Shown here: positions 30,132-41,924 of the stretch, piece after piece
Layout of the letters: every line of letters starts with the position of its first letter
Numbering within the stretch: the stretch's first letter is position 1
Assembly (NCBI GenBank): GCA_963576735.1
Contig: OY755187.1
Span: 558,001 to 622,000 of the forward strand
Direction: 5' to 3'
Source: Bedellia somnulentella
Lineage: Eukaryota; Arthropoda; Insecta; Lepidoptera; Bedelliidae
Length of the DNA stretch: 64,000 bases
Made by a program: the position numbers and the translations under genes
Notes under the pieces: model-generated
What the model was told of the DNA's origin: nothing
Seen by the model: only the letters and a program-made list of their open reading frames with translations
The model's database searches: none

Positions 30132-31905
30132 CCTAACTTTGTTTCAAAGAGAGTAGGATTATGTTTGCCGAGCTGAATGCGATTCGATCCAAAAACATTC
30201 CAAAAAACGCTTGCCCCAACCAATATGTCGATAGAGGACGGAACGTTATAAGTTGGATCTGCCAGACAAATACCTGAGGGTAAGTGTATATTTTCCACAT
30301 TGATAAATGTGCCGGGTATAGAAGTTGTAATTTTGGGTAAGACCAAACAATCTATGTAAGTCTTAAAATCACCACTTGAAGACTCTATATGAATAGTGCA
30401 TGAATGAGTGCTGGTTGAGACCTGATTGTTGATTCCCGTTACTTTAGTATTCAAAGAATTTATACGCAATTTAAGTTTGGTACATAAGTCTTTAGTTACG
30501 TAGTTAGAAGTGCTCCCATTGTCGAGCAAAATACGCGCTGTATGTGGCTTACCATTGTTGTCAATGACGTTTACTAAAGCTGTTGAAAGTAAAGTGATTT
30601 TGTTAAGATGCTTGGTGTCATCACTTTTAGAAGGAAAAGCAACATTTTCTTGAGAAGCTAATGAATCCTCATGTTTATGCAAGAGTGTATTATGTTTCTG
30701 TGTGCAGTATTTACAATTTCCAAGTTTGCACCTAGATTCAAAATGCCCTGGACGTAAGCAATTGAGGCAAATTTTGTAATCTTTAGCTTTTTGAATTCGT
30801 GCATCTACGGGCAAGGATATGAATTTATCGCACCTAAATATGTAATGTTCTTTGTTGCATAATGGACAAGTCATACTATCATTCTTGTTTTTACTGAAAG
30901 TCTTGTTATTATTGGATTCAGAAATTATAAATGTTTTGTTTTTATGATATGATGATTCGGCCTTGTTAAGATTTTTGACTGCTTTGGCTTCTTCTAATGT
31001 TTCGAGAAGATTCGCTCTATTGCTCAAAAATTTAATGAAATCATCTAAAGATGGAGGATTACTAAGTGAATTACGGCATTGCTCCCATTCCCTACTTGTA
31101 AGAAAGTCCAATTTAGAACTCATTATATGAATTATTAAGGTATCCCAATGTTGCACGGGCTGATCAAGTGTGGATAGAGCTCTAAGATTTTTATTAGTAT
31201 TATCAATAATATGACGTATACCTTGACTTGATTCTTTCTCAATAGATTTAATATTAAAGAGAGCTTGCACGTGGTTATTGATTAACAACTGTTTGTTGTC
31301 AAACCTTTCACAGAGCAAGGTCCACGCAGAGCTGTAGTTCTCATACCTAAAATCTAAACTTTTAATAACAAGGGCTGCACTCCCATGCAGCGACGCACGT
31401 AGGTAGTGAAACTTATTAATATCATCAATGCTTTTGTCGTTGTGTATCAATGAAACGTAAATATCTTTAAATTCTAACCAATTCTGATAACCACCGCCGA
31501 AGTGCGGTAAGTTAATTTTAGGAAGTCTTACATTGCTTTGTTTGTGAGTGATGACTGTAGCTTCCGAAGTAGAGCCTGTTTCCGACCGAGCATCTAATTC
31601 GCGTTGAGTATGCTTTCGATGCCGTGATAATAATGAACGAGCGGCAGCGACTTCTTTAAAGTAAGTATTGTTGAATTCTTCACGTTCCGCATACAACTCG
31701 TCGGGATTGGCTGAAAAACTTTCCATATCTGTTTGTATTTCATCATAAGCATCATAAGCTTTTTCTAATTTATTAATTCTATCTTCAAGTTATGTAGTCA
31801 AGTTAGCTATGTAACTTTATGAACGTTATGAACTGAGTAAGTTTCGCCTTAATTGTACTACGCTTTTTCTTTAAAACCTTTAAATCTTCCTCGACACCCA
31901 TTTTA
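30023..31905 (-). pseudogene. BEL-A gag and protease
   Basis: The likely start is MGVEEDLKVLKKK at about 31905. One break near 31800 separates it from the 567-codon frame 31726-30023. That frame has the DUF1759-type gag core (LPHFGGGYQNWLEFKDIY, LRASLHGSAA), then zinc knuckles (CPLCNKEHYIFRC, CLNCLRPGHFESRC, CKYCTQKHNTLLH), then the DUF1758/A17-type protease (ARILLDNGSTSNYV, DILVGASVFWNV, LGWLISGSL). The protease Asp is in LLDNGS. The protein would form the particle and process the polyprotein. Confidence 0.9.
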
Positions 31906-32897
31906 TAAAATATAACCAAATACTAAAGAGTATATTAATGAACAAATTAAATATTAACACTTTAATTATATAACTTTCAAAAAAGAAAAGTATTTAGAAT
32001 TTTTTATTGCTTTATGAAAGAAACACTTTTCATAAAGAAACTAACGCCTGTTAAAAATACCACTGTACAAATACTGTACAAAACATTGCCTGCACAAAGT
32101 TGTAAGGCGTAAAAATGCAACGTTTCTTGTAGCAAGGTAAGTTAAGGCGTTCTGTGGTTTTACATCGGAAATGAAACTCAAAGTTACCGACATAAATTGA
32201 TAATTAATAAAAATGATTGCGTTAGTCGAAAACGAAGGAAATTACTGTTAGAAATGATTATATTAATACATAAAAGGGTTGCAAAAAGTTAGTAATAAGA
32301 AATGTAATTAGTTAGTAGAAATGTAATGATTAATTATCATCGCACACAAACCTATTTAACTGAATTTAAATACTAGGTTATCGGGTGCTTGACTTAGACT
32401 AATGCTGTTATTAAAGTTACTTCTCGTATTAAGGATATATTTTGAAAGATAATTATTGGTATTATTGAGAAAAGATAAGAGGGATGTGTGATAGAAATGA
32501 ATATAAGGAAATTGGAAAAATCTCACAGTTTTGCGTCCTTTCCTTTCTGATCCAATGTAACATCCGTATATGATTGATGATGGATTTTTGATTGATTAGG
32601 TTGTAATCCGTATTTCCAGTGGTTTGCACAGGTTGTTGAGACTAAGATCGAAGCTGAAGACCACCAGACAAAGATTCACAATCCAGATTTGTTGATATGT
32701 TTCTCGTATTTCCAAATCTTGATTTTTGTTTGAGATTATGCAGCTACGCCGTAGTTTTAGTATCCAATTCACTCGTGAACTTGGTGAGAAACTGTCCGAT
32801 GAATATCTTGAAGCGGTAAGCAGTATCTCAAAGCCCAGTCCGTCGTAAGTATATTCTTGCAATTAAACGGTCTTCTGAACGGCGAGTTAGGACCATA
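31906..32897 (-). other. BEL-A 5' leader
   Basis: Non-coding, between gag and the 5' LTR. On the minus strand the first bases after the LTR are TATGGTCCTAACTCGCCG, the place of the primer binding site; I cannot match it to a tRNA. Confidence 0.55.
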
Positions 32898-33134
32898 TGT
32901 TGGCGCTAATGCCCTATTCGATGATAGGAATACGGAATTTCGACACCAAATGAAAGAGAGTGGACTGTATAACACTATAATTAATAATTACAAGAAATAT
33001 GGAAACTATAAGCTACGCGGTTGCGATGCGTTCGTTGTTCGCTAATCTTAAGTAATGGCTTAGTCACTCCATGAGCTGCCCCGCGCGCCTTGTTCGCCCC
33101 TCTTTCGCCCGCACTAATCTCAGTGTTCTGAACA
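32898..33134 (-). repeat. BEL-A 5' LTR
   Basis: 237 bp, indistinguishable by eye from 26536-26772. GCGAT follows directly at 33135. Confidence 0.95.
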
Positions 33135-33431
33135 GCGATAAATATAAGCGGTCTAAACGAGATTTTAACGAAATAAAAGAGGAATTCAATTACAAATACA
33201 ACATAACCTCCCAGACAGAGTTAACCCTAAAGGAATGAGGAAAGATAGGAAAAAACAACCAACTCACGATTTCAGGCCGATACTTAGCCCTCTCACAATC
33301 CTGGTAGCTTCTCAATCTTCTCCTTTGGTGGTTTTTCGGTCTCAAAAAAAAAAAACGACGTAGTCTCAGCAGGATTCCAGCTATTTTCTCTCAGGTATTT
33401 ACGTTTCTTCCTTTTTACGTTGGGCGCCAAG
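33135..33431 (-). other. BEL-B leader and primer binding site
   Basis: Remaining leader of BEL-B between the BEL-A insertion and the 5' LTR. The 11 bases beside the LTR read TTGGCGCCCAA on the minus strand, a common BEL/Pao primer binding site. There is a 12-A run near 33340. Confidence 0.75.
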
Positions 33432-33915
33432 TGGTTACTCGTAGAGGTGGAAATGCGCCGACGTCCTCTGTCTGGGAGGTTCAGTGTCCAGGAATAATGA
33501 AACTAGCTTGTGTTCACTCTTCGAAATCTATATTAATTGTAATTATTTGAATAATTGGGCATTACAAGTGCCCTCTGTACAACAATAGCGGAAGCTTCTA
33601 GAATACATAGCAATCGACCGTTAAAACGGTACTTTATTAATTCGAATGTTTCTGGAAGAAACAGAAAGTTCTAATGTTCCTAACGGTTGTTTTACATTGA
33701 TCGAGAATATTCTTTATTACGTAATTTACTAGCGACATCTGTTGAGCAATAGTAGGATCTAACTTAACATATCAATATCAACATGCCTCTAATGGTTTTA
33801 ATGTACATCTTTTACACCAGATGTCGCCACCTATAAAATACAGTCCTTTTAATTATATTCTTTACCAACCCTTTGGGAAAGGCGCAGCACTATGTTATGA
33901 TAGTGCGGCTTAACA
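33432..33915 (-). repeat. BEL-B LTR, right (5') copy
   Basis: TGGTTACTCGTAG to GCGGCTTAACA. It matches 24393-24872 closely from about 33480 onward. It cuts the hAT-B transposase frame at its right edge. Confidence 0.9.
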
Positions 33916-36005
33916 CGATCATTGCCCATTTTATTGCGTAAATAGGTTTTAACCCTTTTTAAAGTTGAAAACGATCTTTCGACGCTTGCAGTAGATACAG
34001 GGAGAGACACTAACAGTTTTAATAGTGTGTGTATATGTGGATAAAATACAGCATCACACTTAGCCAACACTTCTATTGCTTCTCTCTTGATTGAAGTTTG
34101 ATCAGCATTTTTCCACTTTTCAGCCCATAGGTGATATTCGCTCTCCAATGTGACCGCAGACACATCGTCATCTAAGTAAGAAAGTAGATTTGACAAGTTC
34201 TGTGCATTGTTGACACATATCTTATGTGGTAATAACATTTCTAGCGTTGTCAAAATTTGTACATTGCTCCCTTCAAATCGACTTTTCAGACTTCCAAGAA
34301 GGTCATCCAGACACGGAATGAAAATACTTCTTTTGAAATATTCCAATGGTGAATCTGCTGAATAATTTTCTCTATGTACTTGTCTGCCAGTTATTCGTGG
34401 CATTGTGATAGATTCGATGCCAAAGAAAGTGCAAGAGAGATTTACAACTCTTGTGAATATTTTTTTAAATTCTTCGTCTAGTGTATTACTTCTTAAGTTC
34501 TGAATCTGTTGTATTACATCCTTTGCAAAAGTCAATGCAGAACTTAAATCATGTTCAGGACTTTGCAAATACTGAGACAACGCCAGTGTATAACTTAGCA
34601 ACTTCTCACAAACTAAAACAGATATTAGGAATGCTGGACTTTTCATTGCTGAAACCAATTGTTCCGCTTTAGCTGCAATGTCTCTTCCTGTTGCAGAAAC
34701 ATCAAAGAGGCTAATGACAATGGGTTCAATTAGCTCAACTGATTCGTGCTTGTACGCCTTTGAACTCACCACTGAAAGATCCAGCTCCATCATAACCTTG
34801 CCCAGCTAGTTTTTCCAAATTCAAGCCAAGTTCTCCGCATTTTTTTATTATCAAGTTTGAAATCGCGACACCAGTCATTTCCGTCAGTGGTATAAAACAC
34901 AAAAAATCATCTTTGAGAACCATATTTTTGAGATCGACATATCGCACACATAGAGAAAACTGTTCAATTCCTGATACATCCAAAGTTTCATCTGCAAGGA
35001 TACTGAAAAACCCTGATTCATTTGCATCTTTTACGATTTTAGTTTGAATTAATTTACCACAGATATCAATAATTTCGTTTACGATTTTAGGACTTGTATA
35101 CATTGCATTTTTTTTGCATTTTCTAAATGTTCTTTGAGTGTATTGTCACCCGCTTCCACTCTGAACCTTAATAGGGCTCTAAATTTTCCATCTCGAGAAT
35201 CTCGGGCATCTAGTGTTTTGGAAAGATCAGAACTCTCGTCATCACCGCGAAGTGCAATTTCATTTTGTCCGCAAAATATAACTGTTTTTATTAGGGGTCT
35301 AATAGGGTCTCTGTTCTCTAAGATTTGCTTCCTTCGGTTAGAATTGAGTTGACTGATAACTGAAAGTGTTGAATCAGCTTGTTGCACGAGGAAATTTTCC
35401 GCTAAAGTCGTTGATTCCTTGTGATAAGCAGTTTTCTCGTGATCGCGAAACTTCTCCACTGCGTGTTTCCATTTAACGAATGGATTATCAACTAAAACAC
35501 CTATTTTTTGATGTTTACCCTTTCCAACGCAATCTTTGGAGAATGCCACACAATATTTACAAAATGCACCATCAAAGTGTTTTGAATATATCAACCATTT
35601 CCATTTGTTAATCCAGTTCCTTTGAAACTTCAACATCTTTCCACCCACATTTTTTGCTGGGAATTGAAAGTCATTATCTGGATTGGTCAGTGAAAGAATA
35701 ATTGTTCTCACCGCGTCTGGTACAGTTGTGTTAGAAAATTCCTTTGATTTTAAAATATGATGCCCAATATCGTGTTCGTTTGGGACTTCCAGAGCAGTAT
35801 CTGTTTCCTTTAAACATATATTAGATAAGTGAGAAGTTGATGATCCACTTGGTCTAGGTTCATGCTGTGGTGCAGCGAAATCATCAGCAACAGGTAGAGT
35901 CGTACTGTCTAGATTGACGATTTTTGATAATGTTGATGGTCCACTCGTTCCGGGTTGATTCTGTGGTAAAGTTAAATCATCAGCAGCAGCTAGAGAGGTT
36001 GGCAA
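33916..36005 (-). pseudogene. hAT-type transposase with TTF zinc finger (DUF4371/ZMYM1-like)
   Basis: Three overlapping minus-strand frames make about 690 residues. 36005-35079 has a low-complexity N-terminus and a TTF-type finger (NKWKWLIYSKHFDGAFCKYC, FVKWKHAVEKFRDHEKTAYH). 35103-34735 has ILADETLDVSG (catalytic Asp region) and GQGYDGAGSFSGEFKGVQ. 34793-33916 has the helical insertion and the C-terminal dimerisation segment LLVSLPVSTASVERSFSTLK and LRNKMGNDR. Two frame changes (near 35090 and 34760) break it. BEL-B's LTR removes the last residues. Such proteins act as transposases, and some are domesticated; the lesions argue for a dead transposon here. Confidence 0.88.
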
Positions 36006-36262
36006 TTTTCGATAACGATTTATCAGATCTTTTAAAATTTCCTTTGTCCATATCTTCCTCGCTATGTTTGGCTATTTTAGGCCGGAAAAGTCGCTTATTT
36101 TAGAATTACGCTTTATTGTCGTGGTGATAAGCAGGACTTCGCTTCATCACATAAGTCAAATTGTAGATAGTCTCAGTCCTTTTTTTTGTCGTTTTTCGTT
36201 GATTGAATGACTCGTTCAGCCCTGTAAACGTACAATAAAAATGTAGTAACTACTCAATGAAG
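36006..36262. other. 5' flank of the hAT-type element
   Basis: Includes CAGCCCTGTAAACG near 36217, which could be a hAT terminus, but no partner end is seen to prove it. Confidence 0.35.
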
Positions 36263-36430
36263 AACTAGCGGTGCCCGCGACTTCATCCGCGTGGACTAAC
36301 AGTTTTAAGTGAACAACAGCGCCATCAGTTGCCTTTTCAATAAACTACACCATTCCTAGATTTTAAATTATATTATTATATCTTCTCTTCCGGTGAACCG
36401 ATTTGGATGAAATAAAGCCTACACTTTTTT
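36263..36430 (+). repeat. RTE-derived dispersed repeat, fragment
   Basis: Starts ACTAGCGGTGCCCGCGACTT and CATCCGCGTGGACT, the known head of this lepidopteran repeat. It is truncated before the usual TATAATATTAGTAGGATT end. Confidence 0.7.
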
Positions 36431-36735
36431 TTATACGGGCTCACTCTTGGCTTCGGGGGCGAAGGTGAAGCCTAAGATGGAAGCGAGTTTGCCCGGAAGC
36501 CCACAAGAGGGCACTGGTTACCCCGCGCCCGCACACTGACGGAACGCAGCATTTGCTACTTGGCGCCAGACTTCGACGGGAGGGTGGTAGCTTTAGTTTT
36601 AGTATCTACAGCCCTCTTGTGAAATTGCATGTGCCCAACAGGGTCCATATTTATAACTGTACCTTGATTACACCAACGATTTGTACACTTATGGTTTGCA
36701 ATAAAAGTTTGAGTTTGAGTTTGAGTTTAGCCATT
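36431..36735 (+). repeat. Non-LTR/SINE 3' end with GAGTTT tail
   Basis: Ends GCAATAAAAGTTTGAGTTTG followed by more AGTTTG units. A short tandem tail after a polyadenylation-like AATAAA is typical of non-LTR 3' ends. No coding sequence remains. Confidence 0.5.
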
Positions 36736-37115
36736 AATTACAAATTCCTCGGTACCTACAAAACAGTACCTGACTGACTGACTTACTGACATACAACACG
36801 CAAAGCGTAAACTGCTAGGTACTACATTTATATTTATTTTTTGTGATTTTAAATAATTCTTGTCATATTTGTCTTTTTGATATCTTTTTTGTATAGATAA
36901 ACGTTGCCGAATGTGAATATGAATAAAAAATTATCATAGAGTATATAACGAAACCAGCAAAACCCAGTCCAGATAGTTACCAAAGTACAAAATTGAATTC
37001 CCAACGGCCCGTTTACGAAATGACAATTACTTTTTATGCACAATTATCTAGCCCAGGTAAAACAAACAAATATAACAATATTTTAGTTTATTCTTTTTTC
37101 ACTCACCTGTAGCTT
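36736..37115. other. Unassigned stretch
   Basis: Contains CTGACTGACTGACTTACTGAC near 36765, a small repeat common in moth repetitive DNA. AT-rich otherwise. Confidence 0.35.
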
Positions 37116-37578
37116 GATTGAACTAAATCTACTAAACAACCGAGCGTCGGCGCGTGGTGGATTAACAAATGCAATCATAAAGCGTGCGCACGAACAGAAT
37201 CCGTCGAGCGAACTGAACCGACCGATTCGGGTCGATTTTTTCGAGAAAACCTGCACCAATTATGGAATTTCGTACATCGGCTTCGATGAATGTCCATTTG
37301 AAAGGTCTTCGGAGCCCTAGGTTCAGTGTTAATGTTTTTTCTCCGTAGGTCTTAATAGGTGTTCCATTAGCGGCGTACAAACGAAATTCGCTGGGGGATG
37401 TGCAGTACTTATTTTTGGCGGCTAATACCGAAATCTCGGCTCCTGTGTCTATTAAAAATCGTATTCCACTGTTTAAGTCGGTTACACGTAGGCGGCAGGT
37501 TTTAGTTTCATTGACGCCGAGTACTGCCAGAGTCGGTGTCAAACTTAGTTTTCCGGCTGCGACAATTTGAATGAACAT
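37116..37578 (-). pseudogene. Gypsy-A aspartic protease
   Basis: Minus-strand frame with IRFLIDTGAEISVLAA (active-site DTG), then YGEKTLTLNLGLRRPFKWTF and EADVRNSIIGAGFLEKI. The GLRRPFKW and IIGA blocks are typical of CsRn1-like gypsy proteases, which cut the polyprotein. The RT should follow on the left but is absent; the sequence becomes unrelated at about 37110. Confidence 0.88.
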
Positions 37579-37584
37579 CTGTTT

Positions 37585-38351
37585 TTATCTCCACATTGTA
37601 GAATTATTCGCAAACTTTCGATGAAAATAACAAATCCAGTTCCTGCCACGGGACCGAAAACGGGATGTTGACCGTCTTCTTGAGTTTTTTGGCCTGTCCC
37701 TAAAATTTTGATTATTCCTCAGTTCAGCTATTTCGACATAAAGTTGGTCTATTTTTTGGGTCAAAAAAACTATATCCGGTCTGGATATCTGTGCAACTTC
37801 GTGCGATGGTCTGATATTTTCCATGACAGTGTCTGCCATTTGGGCTAGTTTGTCGAGTTTTTTTACGTCGTGCTCGAACTGATGGTGGAAGGTGACTTTT
37901 CATCGGGTTTCATCGGGCACTTTCTTTTTAGCCAAATCACGCATTTTTCGAAGGAGTTGCGAGGGTTTTTGATCTCCTAACTGCATCTCGCTGACTAGCT
38001 TCTGAAACTGCCTGGACTCGGACTCTTCGAATGATTCAGTTAGTCTTTTTTTAAGGGTTTCATATTAGTGTTCAGCAGGAGGGTCCGTAAGCAAATCGCT
38101 GACTTGCTGGAGGGCGTCGAGTCCCAACTTGGCAACAGCTAAATGGAACTTGTCTCGTCTCCTTTTTTTTGTGGTCTCATTACGGATTCGAATTGTGCGA
38201 ACCATAAGCGAGGATGAGCTACCCAGAAGTCTGGAATTTTGGAGCTCACAGACAGCGATTCGATGTTGGAAGTGCCTGCTGCAGTATTTGGTGATGACAA
38301 GGGTGTAGTATTTCCTTCAGTTCCTCCGTACATTTTCACGTGAGTCCTCAA
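37585..38351 (-). pseudogene. Gypsy-A gag, degraded
   Basis: 38351-38139 has the gag start with KIPDFWVAHPRLWFAQFESV, the usual N-terminal gag block of this lineage. After a break near 38150, open pieces lead to 37839-37585, with a QKIDQLYVEIAEL helix and an Arg/Ser-rich tail. No zinc knuckle is needed in this clade, and only a vague Cys cluster is present. Confidence 0.75.
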
Positions 38352-38370
38352 AGCTCGATTTTTCTTCTAA

Positions 38371-38388
38371 ATCACGTCGGGGTCACCA
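38371..38388 (-). promoter_or_regulatory. Gypsy-A primer binding site for tRNA-Trp
   Basis: The minus strand reads TGGTGACCCCGACGTGAT one base inside the 5' LTR. This is complementary to the 3' end of insect tRNA-Trp and is the primer site reported for CsRn1-clade gypsy elements. Confidence 0.8.
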
Positions 38389-38389
38389 G

Positions 38390-38520
38390 TGTGAAGATTA
38401 GAGTACTTAGGTAAGAAATAATACTGCAGCGAAGTGTTGAACAACGAACTAACTTATCATTTATTTACTCATCAGTATTTATACATTACAAACTAAGCGT
38501 CATAAATTATGCACGCTACA
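38390..38520 (-). repeat. Gypsy-A LTR, 5' copy
   Basis: 131 bp, TGTGAAGATT to GCACGCTACA. Matches 9327-9460. The base order outside it (CATAT) does not match AGGTG outside the left LTR. Confidence 0.9.
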
Positions 38521-39108
38521 CATATTTCGACGCAGGGTGGGCGTACCAGTGGCAAATCACTTAAGCCAAAATTGAGGCTGCAATTGCTTGTCATTCACAC
38601 ATTTTTAGACCTAGGAAAGTATTTATTTGTATTAATGGACAAATAAACATACAAAATCTTACATATGTGATCCGTTTATTTTTTTATCAATTGCCATTAG
38701 AATCTGAAAAAATGTAATGTGCCTTAATTTGACCAGTGGGTTCTAGTTATTGACGATTTTTGAACAAGTAGATGACATATATTAGAAAATGCATTACCTG
38801 GTTAATAACACCTGGCATAAAGTAAAAGGATTACCTGGTTTGTTACTGGAACAATAACGATTCCCCAATAACAAACCAAAAATGGTCAACTACTGGAAAA
38901 ATGTATAATAATGACTTATTATTCTTTTTAAAGTGACTCTTCAGAACTAGGTAAATAATTATCGTTTATTCAAAGAACACAGTGGTACAAAGTCCAGCGT
39001 TGGACCACCGTGGTCAACTTTTGGTTCTCCATACAAAACATTTTCCAGTAGTTACCCAGCTCAAATAACTACATAAATATGAAAGTTTTCATAAAAAATA
39101 ATACAAAA
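38521..39108. other. Unassigned stretch
   Basis: No coding sequence or repeat boundary recognised. Confidence 0.35.
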
Positions 39109-39999
39109 TACCACAAGAATCATTAATAATTAACACGGATTTTATAACATCTAAACGATAAACTGCTAAAATACCACAAATTTCTTCTCACCTTGCTCAG
39201 CGCGTTTCTACTCTACGAGTATGATGGCAGCTCGATGACAAATGAGCGAGACGAATGTCAGAAAATATGATAAATTTATGTATATTTTTCGCCTCTTTTG
39301 CTCAAAATTGTTTTTGTATGACTTTCAAAGGTCTAATATGACAACACAGTTTTAAAAATATCAGTAGGTTGGCCGGATTCCTAATATATTATTATTTTTA
39401 TGAAATTGGTCAAGTCAAGAGTGTGCAAATCTACTTTTATTTTGGACCGTTGATTTGCTTATGCTTAGAAAGACCAAGTCAGTTTCATCCATGCCTTTTT
39501 CTGCAACTTGTTTTGTCGTTTTTAAAGTCACAAATCATGCAAAGATTTTATCAAATCTTATGATTCATGGAAGTTCCTTTTTGTTTCGTACAGGTCTGCT
39601 AGAATGTGAAAATCTAGATTTTGGTGTTAGTGAGCGGATATCTAATCTGATTGAGATTGAATGGTATCGGTTTTAGATTCTTCTAAACGAGTATCGTATT
39701 TTGTTTAATTTGGCGGTGACTCAAGATTTATTATTGTAGCCCGAGATTCTATATAAGACTAGAAAAAATCATCTGCTTTTCATACTTCCACGCTGTGCTT
39801 CCACGGTATTATAGATTTAGCGGCCTGGCCACTTTTTTATTTTTACGACCTTTCTATTTTATTTTTATTAATTTTCATTTATTTAGGAAACATATAGTCG
39901 TAAACATTTCAAATATACACAGTTATAAAAGAAACAATTAGACCTACAGCTCCATAAATTAATATTTTACAATTTTGTATGAGGCAGGTAAATACATTC

Positions 40000-40719
40000 T
40001 TACTGTATTTTACTGGCCATTTTGTACTGATCGTTTTCTGAGAAATCGCATAGAATGAGTGCTTCATTGTATTTTAGATCATTGACACACTTTTGATACT
40101 GTCGTTGGTGTGTCTACGTAAAATAATGTTTTTTGAACGCTGTCATGAAGTTTTTAATACTATTTATCAATGCGCCTATAGTTCCAGTTTTAACTACCTC
40201 TGCAGTTTTTTGGTAGTAACAGTCTTAATATGTCTTTGCTCATTCTTTTCATATTTATGATTTTCTCTCTTTTCTCTCCCACTGAAACCATTGCACGTTA
40301 AGGTCGATTTCGTTATATTTTACTTGATAATCCAGCGCAACTGTTTTACATATTTGACATATGCCATACATGCATTCATATGAGTTTAAATCATAACTTA
40401 ATCGTTTCAATATATCCCTCATATTCTTGTAATTAAGATTCCTTTCCTTTGCAGAATAAACAACATCAGTTCTATATTATCATGTTTTACACATAGAACT
40501 GTGTTCCGGTTGTTCACATTGGTTGAAAGAACTAAAAAAGATTTGCACTTGTAAAAGGTGGTTTTCTTCTTTCAATTCTCCCAATTTATATTTTTTATAT
40601 AAATTATGTAAGGTTTCCGTAAGGTATCGGATCTGTTCCTTCCTTTTTCCTGAAGTGCGACATTTTTCCTTACGTGGCGTGCATCTACTCACATCATCTG
40701 GTATAAGAAACTTGTTCAT
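40000..40719 (-). pseudogene. Uncharacterised DFSEN-type protein, broken (unit A)
   Basis: The minus strand begins IPDDVSRCTPRKEKCRTSGK, then RYLTETLHNLYKKYK. In the next frame TTFYKCKSFLVLSTNVNNRN leads to VLCVKHDNIELML. Further down come a CMYGICQIC cluster (about 40370) and EALILCDFSENDQYKMASK (about 40065). I recognise this order from an unnamed multicopy family of insects and cnidarians. The DFSEN Asp may be part of a DDE-like site, which is inference. Several stops and shifts break it. Confidence 0.5.
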
Positions 40720-40850
40720 TTCTAGAAGCGGTTTTTATTCTTCACTCTTTCTTATTTTTCCTTTTAACCCTTTGAACTTGAACTTTGAGCTTTGAACATT
40801 GCGTTTTCATTTTTACTGCTTTTACTTATCTTTATCTCCCAAACTTGTAA

Positions 40851-41763
40851 TCAGTCTTTTCTGAAACAAAATTTTAATTTTGCCTCCCTATGAGCATTGC
40901 TCACATGTTTTTTTCCAATCAGATAGAGCCTTTTACAATGATTTAAATTAGCGTTACATGTTTCACTGGCGGTAAATGACACAATAGATATCAAGTCCTT
41001 ATAAAACTGGTCAACAATAGTTCTATGATAACTGTCATCCCATAAATTGACACAACAAGAACTGAATTGTTGAGGAAAATCCAATTTTTTAAAAATTAAT
41101 AAAAACAAAAATCTAAACATGTAACCTATTGCCAAAATGTTTATCGGTTCAGCATGTGTGTCTGAAACGGTACGCAGACCATTCCAAGACACGCTGGTTT
41201 TCAGCCGATACGACACCTACAAATTCAAAAACAAACAAAATATTTCATTACAAATTATAGTGTAGTTTTCAATTTGATTTATCATTTGTATTAAAACATA
41301 ATATATTATTTGAAATTACATTTTTATTTATGATTGTTGTTTTAACCACATTTAACTTACATGTAGTGACGAGAGCAAAATGGTCCGACCAGTCAGCGTC
41401 ATAAAGCACTTTACATTCCGTCACTAGTTCCCAAGCAGCCTCTGTGACTACACAGTGGTCCAACCATCTTCTACTGCCATGCGCGTTGCTTATGTACGTA
41501 TAGTTACCAGAAAGAAGGGCTAAATTCTCAACATCACCACAACGCCAATTTTGTTCAGAACAAAAGTTTATTAGTTCATTATAAAACAACTCACCCGGAT
41601 GAGCATTAAAATCCCCTAACAAAAAGACAGACGCGACTCCGACTTCTTCAATTATGGCATTCAACGCACCGAGACTATCCGTGAATTCTACCAAATGCTG
41701 TAGCTTCTCATAGGGTATATATACACTGCACACAACAAACGATCGGCACATGTACAAGCACAC
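40851..41763 (-). pseudogene. AP-endonuclease-like gene with probable introns (unit A)
   Basis: 41763-41358 encodes an exo/endo/phosphatase fold: SVYIPYEKLQHLVEF, VFLLGDFNAHPGELF, SRRWLDHCVVT and DWSDHFALV hold the usual Asp, Asn and His residues. At 41357 the frame meets a GTAAGT donor and at 41220 a TTTGTAG acceptor, which suggest an intron of about 140 bp. The next part reads SYRLKTSVSWNGLRTVSDTH. A further AT-rich interval is followed by LWDDSYHRTIVDQFYKDL and KKHVSNAHREAKLKF. That linker pattern occurs between EN and RT in some non-LTR elements, but no RT follows. Confidence 0.55.
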
Positions 41764-41924
41764 ATCAATATTATGTTGAAACTAAGAATCAGCAATTTGT
41801 TAAATTTATAAACTACTTTGTTAGTCATTTAAGTTTAGTTCATTACAAGAAGTTATACAATACACTTGTCATTTTATTAACACGGTGTAACATCAAGATC
41901 GATCTTATCAAGTATCTTGTACAG

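Larger units (their letters stand above)
26536..33134 (-). mobile_element. BEL-A, full-length BEL/Pao element
   Basis: 6599 bp on the minus strand, with the 5-bp target duplication GCGAT on both sides (26531-26535, 33135-33139). The two 237-bp LTRs show no difference by eye, which implies recent insertion. The order is 5' LTR, leader, gag-protease-RT-RNase H-integrase, 3' LTR. It was inserted into the leader of BEL-B. The coding region has three frame breaks (about 31800, 30070, 29290). Confidence 0.95.

Noticed and set aside
38521..39108. Possible coding sequence near 38530 (open plus-strand stretch)
   Set aside because: Short, interrupted, and not similar to anything I recognise.
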